Below are positions 1 through 8,314 of a stretch of 37,614 nt of DNA, in pieces. Both the position numbers and the translations under genes were made by a program. This stretch comes from Roseiarcus sp035606915 (GTDB taxonomy: Bacteria; Pseudomonadota; Alphaproteobacteria; Rhizobiales; Beijerinckiaceae): positions 1 to 37,614 of the forward strand of contig DATNDU010000037.1 in assembly GCA_035606915.1 (NCBI GenBank), given 5' to 3'. Within the stretch, counting starts at the first letter, position 1, and each line of letters begins with the position of its first letter. The notes below the pieces were generated by a model that was not told the origin of the DNA, ran no database searches, and saw only the letters and a program-made list of their open reading frames with translations.

Positions 1-2
1 GT

Positions 3-572
3 CGCGGCAGCGGCGAGCGCATCTCGGCGGCGATCTGGTCCTCGGACTTGCGCGGCTTCACCGCCTTCTCCGACCACGCGCCGAGCGAGCGCGTCATCGC
101 CGTGCTCAACGAACTGTTCGATTTGCAGGCGCGCGCCATCCATGCGCACGGCGGGGAAATCCTCAAGTTCGTCGGCGACGGGGTGCTGGCGATCTTTCCT
201 GCGGCGACCGCGCAGGAGGCGCGCGAGGCCACCCGCCGCGCCATCGCCGCAGCGCGCGAGACGCTCGCGGCGGTCGCGGCGCGGCAAGCGGCGCCGGACG
301 AGGCGCCGATGCCGCTCGTCGTCGCGCTGCATTTCGGCGAGGTCACTTACGGCAATATCGGCTCGGCCGACCGCGTCGATTTCACCGTCATCGGCCCCGC
401 CGTCAATCTGGTCAGCCGCATCGAGGCGGTGGCGAAGGCGCGCGACCTGTCGCTGATCGTCTCCGACGATTTCGCCTGCGCCCACGGCTATTGCAGCGAG
501 TTGCCGAGCCTCGGCGCGTTCGAACTGCGCGGGCTCGACAAGCCGCACGAGCTGTTCGCGCCCGCGCCTTGA
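3..572 (+). CDS. Class III adenylate/guanylate cyclase, C-terminal part (5' end outside window)
   Basis: The reading frame is open from the first bases of the window, so only the C-terminal catalytic domain is present. It opens with a beta-strand carrying the metal-binding Asp in the motif SDLRGFTAFSD. This is followed by the second metal region KFVGDGVLAIF, where the Lys suggests ATP rather than GTP as substrate, and by the transition-state motif NLVSRIE with its Asn and Arg. These are the signature residues of class III cyclases that make cyclic nucleotides. An internal TTG at position 48 is not the true start, because the conserved strand continues upstream of it. The sensory N-terminus cannot be seen. 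The next gene, convergent on the minus strand, ends only 4 bases away. The catalytic residues visible are intact, so the enzyme is probably active. Confidence 0.9.
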   Translation, partial: RGSGERISAAIWSSDLRGFTAFSDHAPSERVIAVLNELFDLQARAIHAHGGEILKFVGDGVLAIFPAATAQEAREATRRAIAAARETLAAVAARQAAPDEAPMPLVVALHFGEVTYGNIGSADRVDFTVIGPAVNLVSRIEAVAKARDLSLIVSDDFACAHGYCSELPSLGAFELRGLDKPHELFAPAP

Positions 573-576
573 ACCC

Positions 577-1086
577 CTAGCTCGCGAGCGCCGCCGCGCT
601 CGACGCCCCGGCCAGCGCGTCGCGCAGCGCCTGCTCTTTCTGGCGGTCGAGCGAGGTCTTCAGCACCAGGCCGCCTGTGCCCTTGAGCGCGTCGAGCACC
701 TTGTCGGTCGTCATCTTGCGCACCAGCAGGAACAGCGCGGCATCGCCGGGCTTCAGCGCCGAAGCGATCTGCTTGGCGACATTGTCGTCGATGCCGAGAT
801 CGGTCAGCGCGCCCGACAGCGCCCCCGCGCCGGCGCCGAGCGCCGCGCCGGCCAGCGGCATCAAGAAGATCGTGCCGACGATCGCCCCCCACAGCGCCCC
901 CATCATCGCGCCCGAGACGGTGGTGTGGATGAGTTGGTTGAGCTTGACGTGCCCGCCCTCCTGCATCACCGCGATGACGGCGTCGCCGACCTCAATCAGG
1001 TACTCCGATTGCAGCTCCAGGATTTTCTTGCGCATCTCCTCCGCGCGGGCTTCCGAGGAATAGGTGATGACGATCAGATCTTCCAT
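577..1086 (-). CDS. DUF1269 family membrane-associated protein
   Basis: A 169-residue protein whose N-terminus (MEDLIVITYSSEARAEEM) and central Gly/Ala-rich hydrophobic hairpin at about residues 59-94 match the DUF1269 family of uncharacterised membrane proteins. The hydrophobic stretch has glycine-zipper spacing and would fit one or two membrane segments. The N-terminal third looks like a small ferredoxin-like alpha/beta fold, and the C-terminal region is helical and charged. An AGGGAG ribosome-binding sequence lies about 9 bases upstream of the ATG. It stands alone: convergent with the cyclase tail on one side, and 72 bases downstream of the small Cys-rich gene on the same strand. No biochemical role is established for the family, and none is claimed here. 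Confidence 0.85.
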   Translation of the reverse strand: MEDLIVITYSSEARAEEMRKKILELQSEYLIEVGDAVIAVMQEGGHVKLNQLIHTTVSGAMMGALWGAIVGTIFLMPLAGAALGAGAGALSGALTDLGIDDNVAKQIASALKPGDAALFLLVRKMTTDKVLDALKGTGGLVLKTSLDRQKEQALRDALAGASSAAALAS

Positions 1087-1158
1087 TTTGGCGGCTCCCT
1101 TTGCGAGGACAGGTCTCGCACGCGAAAACGACGGCCTCGTGAGCCGGCGGCGCGGGCG

Positions 1159-1482
1159 CTATTCGCAGTAGCGGCGATCGCGAAAAACGAAGCAGCGGTC
1201 GCGCGTCGGCCCGGCGACAGGCGCGAGCGGACGCCGCCACGGGTGCATCGGCGCCTCGAGCCGGATGCGCACATATCCCGGCGGCGCGGCCGCCTTGTCG
1301 CCGCTGCGCTTGGCGATGTGGCATTTGCCGTCAGCGCCGGCGCGGAACGTGATTTGCGTCGCGCAATCCGCACAGAACAGCGATTTCGGCGCCAGACAGA
1401 TCAGCGCCGCGGGCGCGGCGACGGCGGGCGCCGCAAGGCCGACCAGGACGGCAAGGACAAAGGCGAAGCCGATGGTCTTCAT
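1159..1482 (-). CDS. Small secreted Cys-rich protein, translationally coupled to the caspase gene
   Basis: A 107-residue protein with an N-terminal signal peptide (about residues 1-23, ending AVAA). The mature part has six Cys (29, 37, 40, 54, 97, 106), including a CxxC pair, which suggests disulfide bonding in the periplasm. The ATG at 1480-1482 overlaps the TGA of the upstream caspase gene as ATGA, so translation is probably coupled. A longer open frame exists upstream, but the signal peptide and the overlap fix this start. The last 11 residues (CFVFRDRRYCE) copy the C-terminal pattern of the caspase itself (CFVFGGNRYCE). I do not recognise a named family. A structural or regulatory partner of the protease is an inference from coupling and the shared tail only. 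Confidence 0.75.
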   Translation of the reverse strand: MKTIGFAFVLAVLVGLAAPAVAAPAALICLAPKSLFCADCATQITFRAGADGKCHIAKRSGDKAAAPPGYVRIRLEAPMHPWRRPLAPVAGPTRDRCFVFRDRRYCE

Positions 1483-2993
1483 TCGCAGTACCTGTTGCCG
1501 CCGAAGACGAAGCAGCGCTTGCCTGCCCCGGAGGACTGGCCTTCGGCGCGCGCCCGGCGGGGCGCCGTCGGCGCGGCGGCCTCGCGTTGGGCGCGGGACG
1601 CCGGCGTCACCGTCGCCCGGCGCGGCTCGCAAATCCCGCTCTTGGTCATCAGTTCGCCGCGACCGCAACCCTTGCGCGCACAACGACCCCGCGCCGCCCG
1701 CTCACCTGCGGGACATTCAAGCGGGCAGAATCCGGCCGGGCGCTGCTTCAACAGGTTGAGCAGCGCCTGATCCGGCGCCAGATCGCTGCTGCCGAGACGT
1801 GCGTAGTGCGCATATTTGGCGACGCCCTCGCGATATGCCGCTGCGGCGGGACGTTCGCCGACGAAGCATCCCATCCGTCGCAGCTCCGTCAGGATTTCCG
1901 GCTGTAGGTCGGGGCTCGGGACGACGGCCGCGGGCGAGTGCGGCGGCGGCTCGGCCACCGCGACGCGCTTCGCCTCGACCGGCGCGGGCTTGGCGGCGCC
2001 CACCCCCCGCGCCACGGGAAGCGGCGATGCCGGGATCGCCGGTTTGACGTCCGCGACGGCGACTTCCGGCGCCTTCTCGGCCATGCGCTCGACGAGTTCG
2101 AGCCGAGTGCGGGCATCGGGGGCGTAGAAGCTGGTAGGGTAGCGCGCCAGGAAAGCCCTCAGCGCGGCGGCGCCGCTGCTTTTGCTTTCGCGCAGCCGCG
2201 CCCACGCCGTCCGATCGGTTTCACCCTGGTTGAGATAAAACTCCGGCGCCATGGAGATCGAGAGCTCTGGTGACTGCCGACCATCGGTCGACGCGAACAC
2301 ATCCTCCTCGACGTGCCGGAACAACACGCCGACTTCGACCCCCGGCACGGCCAGCTCCTTCAGGAACGCCTGCGAAAACGGACTGTTGCGGCCGAGGCCG
2401 TCGTGCGCGACATCGTCGGCCTGGGTCGAATAGACGATGACCATGCCGTTGGTGCGCTCCGGCGGCGCCAACCCCTGGGTTCTCGGCAGATCGCGCGTTT
2501 TGGCGACGATCGAGCGAGCGAACTTCTCCGCCAGCGGATTGTCGCGGCAGGAATCGAGCACAAGGATCTTGACGCCCTTCGATTCTTCGAGCGCCGCCTT
2601 TACGTCATCCACCGAGGTCATTTCGTAGCGCAGGCTGATCTCGTCCCTCAACACCGCGTCGACCGGCATCACGTAATTGCGGCCTTCGTACTGCATGCCA
2701 TGACCGGCGTAGTAGAACAGCGCCGCGTCGGCGCCGCGGGCGTCGCGTGCGAATTGCGCCAGCGCCGTGTCGAACGCGCGCTTGCCGGCGTCCCTCAACA
2801 GCGTGACTTTGAAGCCGAGCGCGCCGAGGCCGCGGGCGACGTCTTCGGCGTCGTTGGCGGGATTGACGAGTTGAGGCGTGTTGGCGTAGCGGCCGTTGCC
2901 GATCACCAGTGCGACGCGCGCATCGGCCAGGGCGGCGGCAGGGAGCGCCGTCAGCAACAAGACGAGAAGCCATCGGACCCAAAGCGGCGGCAT
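1479..2993 (-). CDS. Secreted caspase-family (peptidase C14) protein
   Basis: A 504-residue protein with a signal peptide (residues 1-23) and then a p20-type caspase/metacaspase fold. The opening strand is RVALVIGNGRY. The catalytic His is His98 in YYAGHGM and the catalytic Cys is Cys149 in LVLDSCRDNP, so the dyad is complete. A helical segment follows at about 260-305, then a Pro/Ala-rich linker (about 308-360), a further domain, and a Cys cluster (Cys423, 427, 438, 443, 455). The protein ends in CFVFGGNRYCE. Bacterial homologues with this layout are exported, and their substrates are mostly unknown. Upstream is an 18-bp perfect palindrome. Downstream the small Cys-rich gene overlaps by 4 bases. 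No good ribosome-binding sequence precedes the ATG. Caspase assignment is firm; function is not. Confidence 0.92.
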   Translation of the reverse strand: MPPLWVRWLLVLLLTALPAAALADARVALVIGNGRYANTPQLVNPANDAEDVARGLGALGFKVTLLRDAGKRAFDTALAQFARDARGADAALFYYAGHGMQYEGRNYVMPVDAVLRDEISLRYEMTSVDDVKAALEESKGVKILVLDSCRDNPLAEKFARSIVAKTRDLPRTQGLAPPERTNGMVIVYSTQADDVAHDGLGRNSPFSQAFLKELAVPGVEVGVLFRHVEEDVFASTDGRQSPELSISMAPEFYLNQGETDRTAWARLRESKSSGAAALRAFLARYPTSFYAPDARTRLELVERMAEKAPEVAVADVKPAIPASPLPVARGVGAAKPAPVEAKRVAVAEPPPHSPAAVVPSPDLQPEILTELRRMGCFVGERPAAAAYREGVAKYAHYARLGSSDLAPDQALLNLLKQRPAGFCPLECPAGERAARGRCARKGCGRGELMTKSGICEPRRATVTPASRAQREAAAPTAPRRARAEGQSSGAGKRCFVFGGNRYCE

Positions 2994-3023
2994 GAGTCAA
3001 TAATCCATGTCGACGTCCACGAT

Positions 3024-3041
3024 GTTGCGGACGTCCGCAAC
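3024..3041. promoter_or_regulatory. 18-bp perfect palindrome upstream of the caspase gene
   Basis: The sequence GTTGCGGACGTCCGCAAC is its own reverse complement, centred 31-48 bases upstream of the caspase start codon and about 50 bases beyond the stop of the preceding minus-strand gene. No run of T follows on the minus strand, so a standard intrinsic terminator is unlikely. An operator for the caspase operon is the simpler reading. The binding protein is unknown. Confidence 0.4.
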
Positions 3042-3090
3042 CCTCAATCTTTACGGTCCGCCCTGTGCCTCGCCCCGGCGCGGCGAGCTG

Positions 3091-3591
3091 TCATCGAATC
3101 TGGCAGGACTCTTGCGTGACCTGCGGCAGGGAGAAATGCGTCCATTCGTGCGTCAAAGCGCTCTTGCCCAATATATCGGAGAACCCGGGCTTCAGCCGAT
3201 ATTCCACCTTCAGGTCGCAGCGATCCCCGCGCGTCGTGATGACCATGATCGTGAGGTGCTGGGGATAGTTCAGCGTGCGCTCCAGCCGATTGGGTCCAGC
3301 GACCCGCCAAGTCGCGCGGCCGGCGCTCTTGCCGAGTTCGCGGTCGTGCTCGACCGAGCGCGACTGGTTGCGGCTGGACGTCTGCGTCCATTGCTCATGC
3401 ACCGAGTTGCGGCCGGAGAGCGTGATGTGGACGCGCCGCGTCCATGTGACGGGGGCGCAATTACAGCCCAGCCGTTGGTGCGTTTCCGTGTACGCGGCGT
3501 CGATGACCGTCGTCGCCGCGAAGGCGGGCCAAGCGGCCCCAAGCAGAAACGCGGCCAAGGCGAAGTCGGCGAAAACCGAGGATTTGGCCAT
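3091..3591 (-). CDS. Secreted hypothetical protein
   Basis: A 166-residue protein starting at an ATG preceded by a strong GGGAGGT ribosome-binding sequence 5 bases away. A longer frame upstream lacks such a signal. The N-terminus is a signal peptide cleaved at about AFA-ATT (residue 25). The mature part is predicted to be mostly beta-strand, with Cys at 43, 45, about 135 and 163, and several Thr/Arg-rich strands (for example TRRVHITLSGRN). I recognise no named domain. It lies 97 bases upstream of the caspase gene on the same strand and could share a transcript with it, but the palindrome between them suggests separate control. Export to the periplasm is likely; any role in the caspase group is inference. 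Confidence 0.75.
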   Translation of the reverse strand: MAKSSVFADFALAAFLLGAAWPAFAATTVIDAAYTETHQRLGCNCAPVTWTRRVHITLSGRNSVHEQWTQTSSRNQSRSVEHDRELGKSAGRATWRVAGPNRLERTLNYPQHLTIMVITTRGDRCDLKVEYRLKPGFSDILGKSALTHEWTHFSLPQVTQESCQIR

Positions 3592-3687
3592 CCGCACCTC
3601 CCGCTTGACGCGGGCATCGCGCAAAACCGCCCCAGCGGCCGCGCCGCCGCAATTCTGCATCGATCCGACGCGCGGCGCAACCGCGCC

Positions 3688-4410
3688 TCAGTCCCCCATG
3701 TCCCAGATCTCGGCGCTCGCCCCCGCCAACTCGCGCACCCGCGCCTCGTCGGCGGCGAACTCACGCGCCGCGCCCTCATAGACGATGCGGCCGTCGTCGA
3801 GCACATAGGCGCGGTCGGCGATCTCCACCGCCGCGCGCACGTTCTGCTCGACGAGCAACACCGACACGCCCTCCCGGCGCGCCGCGACGATGATGCGGAA
3901 CACATCCGCGACGATGAGCGGCGCCAGCCCCTGGCTCGGCTCGTCGAGCATCAGCAGCTTCGGGTTCAACAGCAGCGCGCGGGCGATCGACAGCATCTCC
4001 TGCTCGCCGCCGGAAAGCTGGCTGCCTTTGTTGGCGCGCCGTTCCGCAAGGCGCGGGAACGCCTCGTAGACCCTGGCCAGCGTCCACGGCCCGGCACGCT
4101 CCACCGGCACGCGCAGGTTCTCCTCGACCGTCAGATTGGCGAACACCCGCCGCCCTTCCGGCACGTAGCCGACGCCCATCGCCGCGATGCGGAACGGCGG
4201 CTGCCCCGTGGTCTCGGCGCCGAACATTTCGACGTGGCCCTGACGCGGCCGCACAAGGCCGATGAGGCTCTTCAAGGTCGTGCTCTTGCCGGCCCCATTG
4301 CGGCCGAGCAGCGCAACGATCTCGCCCTCGCCCACTTCCAGCGAGACGCCGTGCAGGATGTGGCTCTTGCCGTAATAGCTGTGCAAATCCTCGACCGCGA
4401 GCGCGCTCAT
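3688..4410 (-). CDS. livF: Branched-chain amino acid-type ABC transporter, ATP-binding protein LivF
   Basis: A 240-residue cytoplasmic ATPase of the LivF branch. It has Walker A GRNGAGKST, the signature LSGGEQEMLSIARAL, Walker B LMLDEPSQGLAP and the switch His region LVEQNV. It pairs with LivG to drive import through LivH and LivM. The ATG overlaps the TGA of livG by 4 bases (ATGA), so it is the last gene of the livK-H-M-G-F operon. A longer upstream frame is only overlap with livG. The substrate class (branched-chain amino acids, amides, urea or related compounds) cannot be read from the ATPase itself. Confidence 0.93.
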   Translation of the reverse strand: MSALAVEDLHSYYGKSHILHGVSLEVGEGEIVALLGRNGAGKSTTLKSLIGLVRPRQGHVEMFGAETTGQPPFRIAAMGVGYVPEGRRVFANLTVEENLRVPVERAGPWTLARVYEAFPRLAERRANKGSQLSGGEQEMLSIARALLLNPKLLMLDEPSQGLAPLIVADVFRIIVAARREGVSVLLVEQNVRAAVEIADRAYVLDDGRIVYEGAAREFAADEARVRELAGASAEIWDMGD

Positions 4411-5159
4411 TTCGCCGCCTCGCCGAGATAGGCGCGCTGCACGGTCTCGTCGGCGGCGATCTCTTGCGGCGTGCCCTGCGCCAGCACGCGGCCCTCCGCC
4501 AGCACCATGATGCGATCGGCGAGGTTGAACACCACGCGCATGTCGTGCTCGATCAGCATGATCGTCAGGCCTCCGTCGCGATGCAGGCGGCGCACCAGCC
4601 GCGCGACATCGTAGGTCTCCTGGTCGCCCATGCCGGCGGTCGGCTCGTCGAGCAGCAGCAGGCGCGGCCTCAGCGCCAGCGCCATCATGATTTCGGCGGC
4701 GCGCTGGTCGCCATGACTCAGCGCGCCGACCAGGATGTTGCGCTTGGCGACCAGATTGCCGGTTGCCAGCAATTCGTCGATGCGCTCGTTGACGTAGCGG
4801 CGCGCCGGCGCGCTGAGCCACGGCGCCAAGCCGTAGCCCGCGGCGCGCTCCACCGCCACGCGCAGATTGTCGGTGACGCTGAGTTCGGGGAAAATCTCGG
4901 TGATCTGGAACGTGCGCGCCATGCCGAGGCGCACGCGGGCCTCCGGCGGCAGCTTCGTCACGTCTTGATCCTCGAACCGCACCGCGCCCGCGCTCGGCGC
5001 GAACAAACCGCTGATGAGGTTGAAGAACGTCGTCTTGCCAGCGCCGTTCGGGCCGATGATGGCGCGCAATTCGCCGGGCTCGACGCCAAGCGAAACGTCG
5101 TCGATCGCCGTCAGTTTGCCGAAGCTTTTGCAGACGCCCTCGACCTTGAGCAGGCTCAT
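4407..5159 (-). CDS. livG: Branched-chain amino acid-type ABC transporter, ATP-binding protein LivG
   Basis: A 250-residue ATPase of the LivG branch, with Walker A GPNGAGKTT, the LivG-type signature LSHGDQRAAEI (in place of LSGGQ, as usual in this branch), Walker B LLLLDEPTAGM, and the H-loop LIEHDM. The C-terminal extension is short, ending VQRAYLGEAAK, which is the typical LivG tail. Start and stop both overlap neighbours by the ATGA pattern: the ATG overlaps the livM stop, and the TGA overlaps the livF start. This supports a single translationally coupled unit. Confidence 0.93.
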   Translation of the reverse strand: MSLLKVEGVCKSFGKLTAIDDVSLGVEPGELRAIIGPNGAGKTTFFNLISGLFAPSAGAVRFEDQDVTKLPPEARVRLGMARTFQITEIFPELSVTDNLRVAVERAAGYGLAPWLSAPARRYVNERIDELLATGNLVAKRNILVGALSHGDQRAAEIMMALALRPRLLLLDEPTAGMGDQETYDVARLVRRLHRDGGLTIMLIEHDMRVVFNLADRIMVLAEGRVLAQGTPQEIAADETVQRAYLGEAAK

Positions 5160-6100
5160 GCCGCGCTCCCGCGCGACAGCACGCCGACCAGCCCGCGCGG
5201 GAAGAACCGCACCACCAGCACGAACACCAGCCCGATCAGGAACATCCAGTTGTCGGTGTGGCTCGACAGGTAGTCCTGCAACGCCACGAAGATCGCCGCG
5301 CCAAACAATGGCCCCCAGAACGAGCGCATGCCGCCCATCACCGCCATGATGACGAGATTGCCAGACAGATTGTAATGCAGCGCGCGTGGATCGATGAAAT
5401 TGTTGAGCAGCGCATAAAGCGTGCCGGCGACCGAGACGAAGAAACAGGAAATGACGAACGACAGCCAGACGCGGCTGTCGATCGCCAGGCCGAGAAAGCG
5501 CGCGCGCCGCTCGTTCTCGCGGATGGCGATCAACGAACGCCCCAGCGGCGAGGCGATCAGCCGCGCCATCGCCGCCACGCAGATGATGAAGACGACGAGC
5601 GCGAAATAGTAGAACGCCTTGTCGTTCTGCTCGATTTTGAGCTTGGCGAAGCCGAAATCGATCGGCACGCGCCGCCACCCCGTCAGCCCGTCGTCGCCGC
5701 CCGTCACCTGATTCCAGCGCAGGGCGATGAAATAGAACACTTGCCCGAAGGCAATCGTCACCATGGCGAAATAGACGCCGCGGCGGCGCGCAATCAGCGC
5801 GCCGATCACCGCCGCCGCGAGCGTGGCGACGACGATCCCCAGCGCCATCGCGGGCAGCGTGCCCCAGCCAAAATACTTGATCGCCATCGCCGCGCCATAG
5901 CCGCCAAGGCCGAAATAGGCGGCGTGGCCGAATGACAGGATGCCGGTGTAGCCGAGCAGGAAGTTGAGCGACATCGCCGCCAGCCCCATCACCACGATGC
6001 GGCTCGCCAGTTCCGTATAGCCGCCAATCGCCGCCATCCAGTAAGGCATGGTGGCGAGCGCGGCGATCACCGCGATATCGAGCGCCCGGGCGCGCGTCAA
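5156..6100 (-). CDS. livM: Branched-chain amino acid-type ABC transporter, permease LivM
   Basis: A 314-residue inner-membrane permease with about nine hydrophobic segments and the LivM hallmarks GYTGILSFGHAAYFGLGGYG and, later, NLVIMAVMGGMRSFWGPLFGA. The start is a TTG at 6098-6100 that overlaps the livH stop (TTGA) and is preceded at good spacing by the ribosome-binding sequence GGGGAGG inside the end of livH. The frame continues far upstream, but that part only shadows livH. LivM forms a heterodimeric channel with LivH. The residues between about 168 and 200 contain the cytoplasmic loop (ALRWNQVTGGDDGLTGWRR) common in LivM proteins. Confidence 0.92.
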   Translation of the reverse strand: MTRARALDIAVIAALATMPYWMAAIGGYTELASRIVVMGLAAMSLNFLLGYTGILSFGHAAYFGLGGYGAAMAIKYFGWGTLPAMALGIVVATLAAAVIGALIARRRGVYFAMVTIAFGQVFYFIALRWNQVTGGDDGLTGWRRVPIDFGFAKLKIEQNDKAFYYFALVVFIICVAAMARLIASPLGRSLIAIRENERRARFLGLAIDSRVWLSFVISCFFVSVAGTLYALLNNFIDPRALHYNLSGNLVIMAVMGGMRSFWGPLFGAAIFVALQDYLSSHTDNWMFLIGLVFVLVVRFFPRGLVGVLSRGSAA

Positions 6101-6966
6101 ACTATCCTCCCCTCTTCGCCGAGCAGGCCGCGCGGCCTGAGCAACAGCACCAGGCCCATCATCACGTAAATGACCGCCTCCGACGCCGCCGGCCAAAACA
6201 CGGTGGTCAGCCCGGAGACGACGCCGATCAGCAACCCGCCGAACAGCGTGCCGACCAGGCTTCCGAGCCCGCCGACGATGATGGCGACGAAACTCGGCAT
6301 GATGAGCCCATCGCCGATCGTCGGCTCCAGTCCCAATTGCCCCGCCGCCAGCACCCCCGCCAGCCCGGCGAAATAGACTCCGAGACCGAAGTTGAGGCTG
6401 CGCAGCAACCGCGTGTTGACGCCGAGGGTGGAGACCGTCTCCAGATCGCGCGTGCCGGCGCGGATGCGCATGCCGAGCCGCGTATAGCCGAGCACGCCAA
6501 ACAATCCCGCCACCGCCACGACGACGATGAGGATCATGAACAAGCGATAGCCGGTGAGGAAGAAATAATCGTTCGACAGCGACGACATCAGCCACGTCGG
6601 GGCCTCGAACGGCAGGCTCTGCGGCCCCCAGACATATTTGACGCCGTCCTCCAACATATAGGCCAGGCCAAACGTCAGCAGCAGGCCATAAAGCGGGTCT
6701 CGGCCGTAAAGCGGCCGGATCAGCAGGCGCTCGACGACCAGCCCGACCACGCCGGTGAGGATCGGCGACAGCACCAATGCGCCCCAGAAGCCGACATAGG
6801 GGATCAGCGCGTAGGCGAAATAGGCGCCCAGCGCGAGAAAACCGCCGTGGGCGAAATTGATGACGCCGCTGAGGTTGAGGATCAGCGACAGGCCGAGGGC
6901 CATCAGCGCGTAAAAGGCGCCGACGATCAGCCCATTGAAGACGTTGAACAGAATAAGTTGCGTCAT
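6097..6966 (-). CDS. livH: Branched-chain amino acid-type ABC transporter, permease LivH
   Basis: A 289-residue inner-membrane permease with about eight hydrophobic segments and the LivH hallmarks GLSLILNLSGVINFAHGG and FVAIIVGGLGSLVGTLFGG. The ATG at 6964-6966 is chosen. An in-frame TTG at 6991-6993 would lie inside the T-run of a terminator and has no ribosome-binding sequence, so it is less likely. The gap to livK holds an intrinsic terminator, so livH expression depends on read-through or on a separate promoter. It overlaps livM at its 3' end. Confidence 0.9.
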   Translation of the reverse strand: MTQLILFNVFNGLIVGAFYALMALGLSLILNLSGVINFAHGGFLALGAYFAYALIPYVGFWGALVLSPILTGVVGLVVERLLIRPLYGRDPLYGLLLTFGLAYMLEDGVKYVWGPQSLPFEAPTWLMSSLSNDYFFLTGYRLFMILIVVVAVAGLFGVLGYTRLGMRIRAGTRDLETVSTLGVNTRLLRSLNFGLGVYFAGLAGVLAAGQLGLEPTIGDGLIMPSFVAIIVGGLGSLVGTLFGGLLIGVVSGLTTVFWPAASEAVIYVMMGLVLLLRPRGLLGEEGRIV

Positions 6967-6991
6967 CAGCAGATCGAGGGCCACCGCAGAC

Positions 6992-7024
6992 AAAAAACGA
7001 GGGCGCGCGACCGGCGCGCCCTCG
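6992..7024 (-). terminator. Intrinsic terminator between livK and livH
   Basis: Read on the minus strand, an 11-bp perfect GC-rich stem (arms 6998-7008 and 7014-7024, arm sequence CGAGGGCGCGC) with a 5-base loop is followed by six T. It lies 25 bases after the livK stop. This is a classic Rho-independent terminator and would make binding-protein mRNA more abundant than the permease and ATPase mRNA. Confidence 0.88.
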
Positions 7025-7048
7025 AACGAATGGCAGGCGCGCCGGCCT

Positions 7049-8314
7049 TTAGGTCGGCCAGGTCATCTTGCAGCCGCTTTCCTCAAGCGTGCCGGAGATG
7101 GCGACATCGGCGCCGTTGACGAGCGTCTTCACATCAAACAGATCGTCCGGCGCCGAGCCCTTCGCCTTCGCCAAGCCGACGTATATGGTGTCCAGAAGCT
7201 GGTTCTGATTGGCGCGATAATACGCCTTGTTGGGTCCGAGCGCGACTTCCGGCGGCAAGGCGAAATCCTGTAGCGCCTTGGCAATGTCGAGCGCCTTCAG
7301 CGATTTCGCCTTCTCGGCGCCGAGCGCGCAGGTCCAGCCGCCGACATATCCGAACCAATGGCGCGCCGTCGGCACGCGGCCGGTCTTCTTCTTGATGCCA
7401 GCGACGAAGGCGTCGAGATGCGGCACGTTCGGCTGGTTCCAGTACCACTCCAACAACCAGGTGCCGATGCGCGCCTCCGTCGGCAGGCCCTCCAGCACTT
7501 CGAGCTCCATCAGCGCGCCGGCGAGATGGAATTTTTTGTCCAGGCCGAACTGCACCGCCTGCTTGAGGGCGTTGATCAGATCGTTGCCGGCGACCAGGAA
7601 CAAAATCACGTCCGGCTTGGCCGCCTGCGCCTTGATGAGATAGGACGAGAAGTCCACCGTGCCGAGCGGCGCCAGGTCGCCGCCGATGCGTTCGCCGCCG
7701 AGCTTCTTGATCGCCGTGATGAGCCCGGCTTCGACCGTGTGGCCATAGGCGTAGTCAGGCGTGATGTAATAGAATTTCTTGCCATAGGACTTGACCAGCG
7801 CCGACGCGACGGCGTTCGCCTCCATCGCCGTCGTGTTGCAGACGCGGAAAACATTCCAGTGGCAGGATTTGCCGGTGACGGCGTCGGTGTGTCCGCCTGG
7901 ATCGATATGCAGGACGCCCTTTTCGTTCGAGACCCCCGCCATCGCCAGCGCCAAAGCCGAATTGACGTTGCCGAGCAGGAAATTGACGCGATCGCTGTCG
8001 ATCAGCTTGCGCGATTTTTGCACCGCGGTGCCGGCGTCGCCGCTGGTCGAGTCCTCGATGATGAGTTGAGCCTGCCGGCCGAGAATGCCGCCCTTGGCGT
8101 TGATCTCCTCGACGGCCAACTGGCAGCCGATCGACTCGTTCTTGCCGAAAGCGGCATAGGTGCCGGTGAGCGGGTTGGCCATGCCGAGCTTGACCACGTC
8201 GGCGGCGCGGGCGGGGATAATATAGGGACTGGCGACAGTCGCTGCGCCTACGGCCAGAGCGGTTTTGACAAAAGTCCGGCGATCAACGACCGGCGCGAGC
8301 GTCTCATTCGGCAC
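7049..8314 (-). CDS. livK: ABC transporter periplasmic substrate-binding protein (LivK-like, Peripla_BP_6)
   Basis: A 421-residue type I periplasmic binding protein. The N-terminus carries a Tat-like signal (DRRTFVKTALAVG, then a hydrophobic stretch ending PARA). After this comes VKLGMANPLTGTYAAFGKN, the usual opening of the amino acid/amide-binding family. The GTG at 8312-8314 is taken as start because GGGAGGA lies 6 bases upstream. A TTG five codons earlier would start inside the ribosome-binding sequence. It is the first gene of the livK-H-M-G-F operon, and the divergent neighbour is the SahR-like gene 245 bases away. The ligand cannot be named from sequence. The Tat motif is unusual for simple amino-acid binders but frequent among rhizobial paralogues. 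Confidence 0.9.
   Translation of the reverse strand: MPNETLAPVVDRRTFVKTALAVGAATVASPYIIPARAADVVKLGMANPLTGTYAAFGKNESIGCQLAVEEINAKGGILGRQAQLIIEDSTSGDAGTAVQKSRKLIDSDRVNFLLGNVNSALALAMAGVSNEKGVLHIDPGGHTDAVTGKSCHWNVFRVCNTTAMEANAVASALVKSYGKKFYYITPDYAYGHTVEAGLITAIKKLGGERIGGDLAPLGTVDFSSYLIKAQAAKPDVILFLVAGNDLINALKQAVQFGLDKKFHLAGALMELEVLEGLPTEARIGTWLLEWYWNQPNVPHLDAFVAGIKKKTGRVPTARHWFGYVGGWTCALGAEKAKSLKALDIAKALQDFALPPEVALGPNKAYYRANQNQLLDTIYVGLAKAKGSAPDDLFDVKTLVNGADVAISGTLEESGCKMTWPT

Noticed and set aside
3007..4431. A 474-residue plus-strand open frame opposite livF and the secreted protein gene
   Set aside because: Composition is that of an antisense shadow (Arg, His, Gln rich); the minus-strand genes have clear families.
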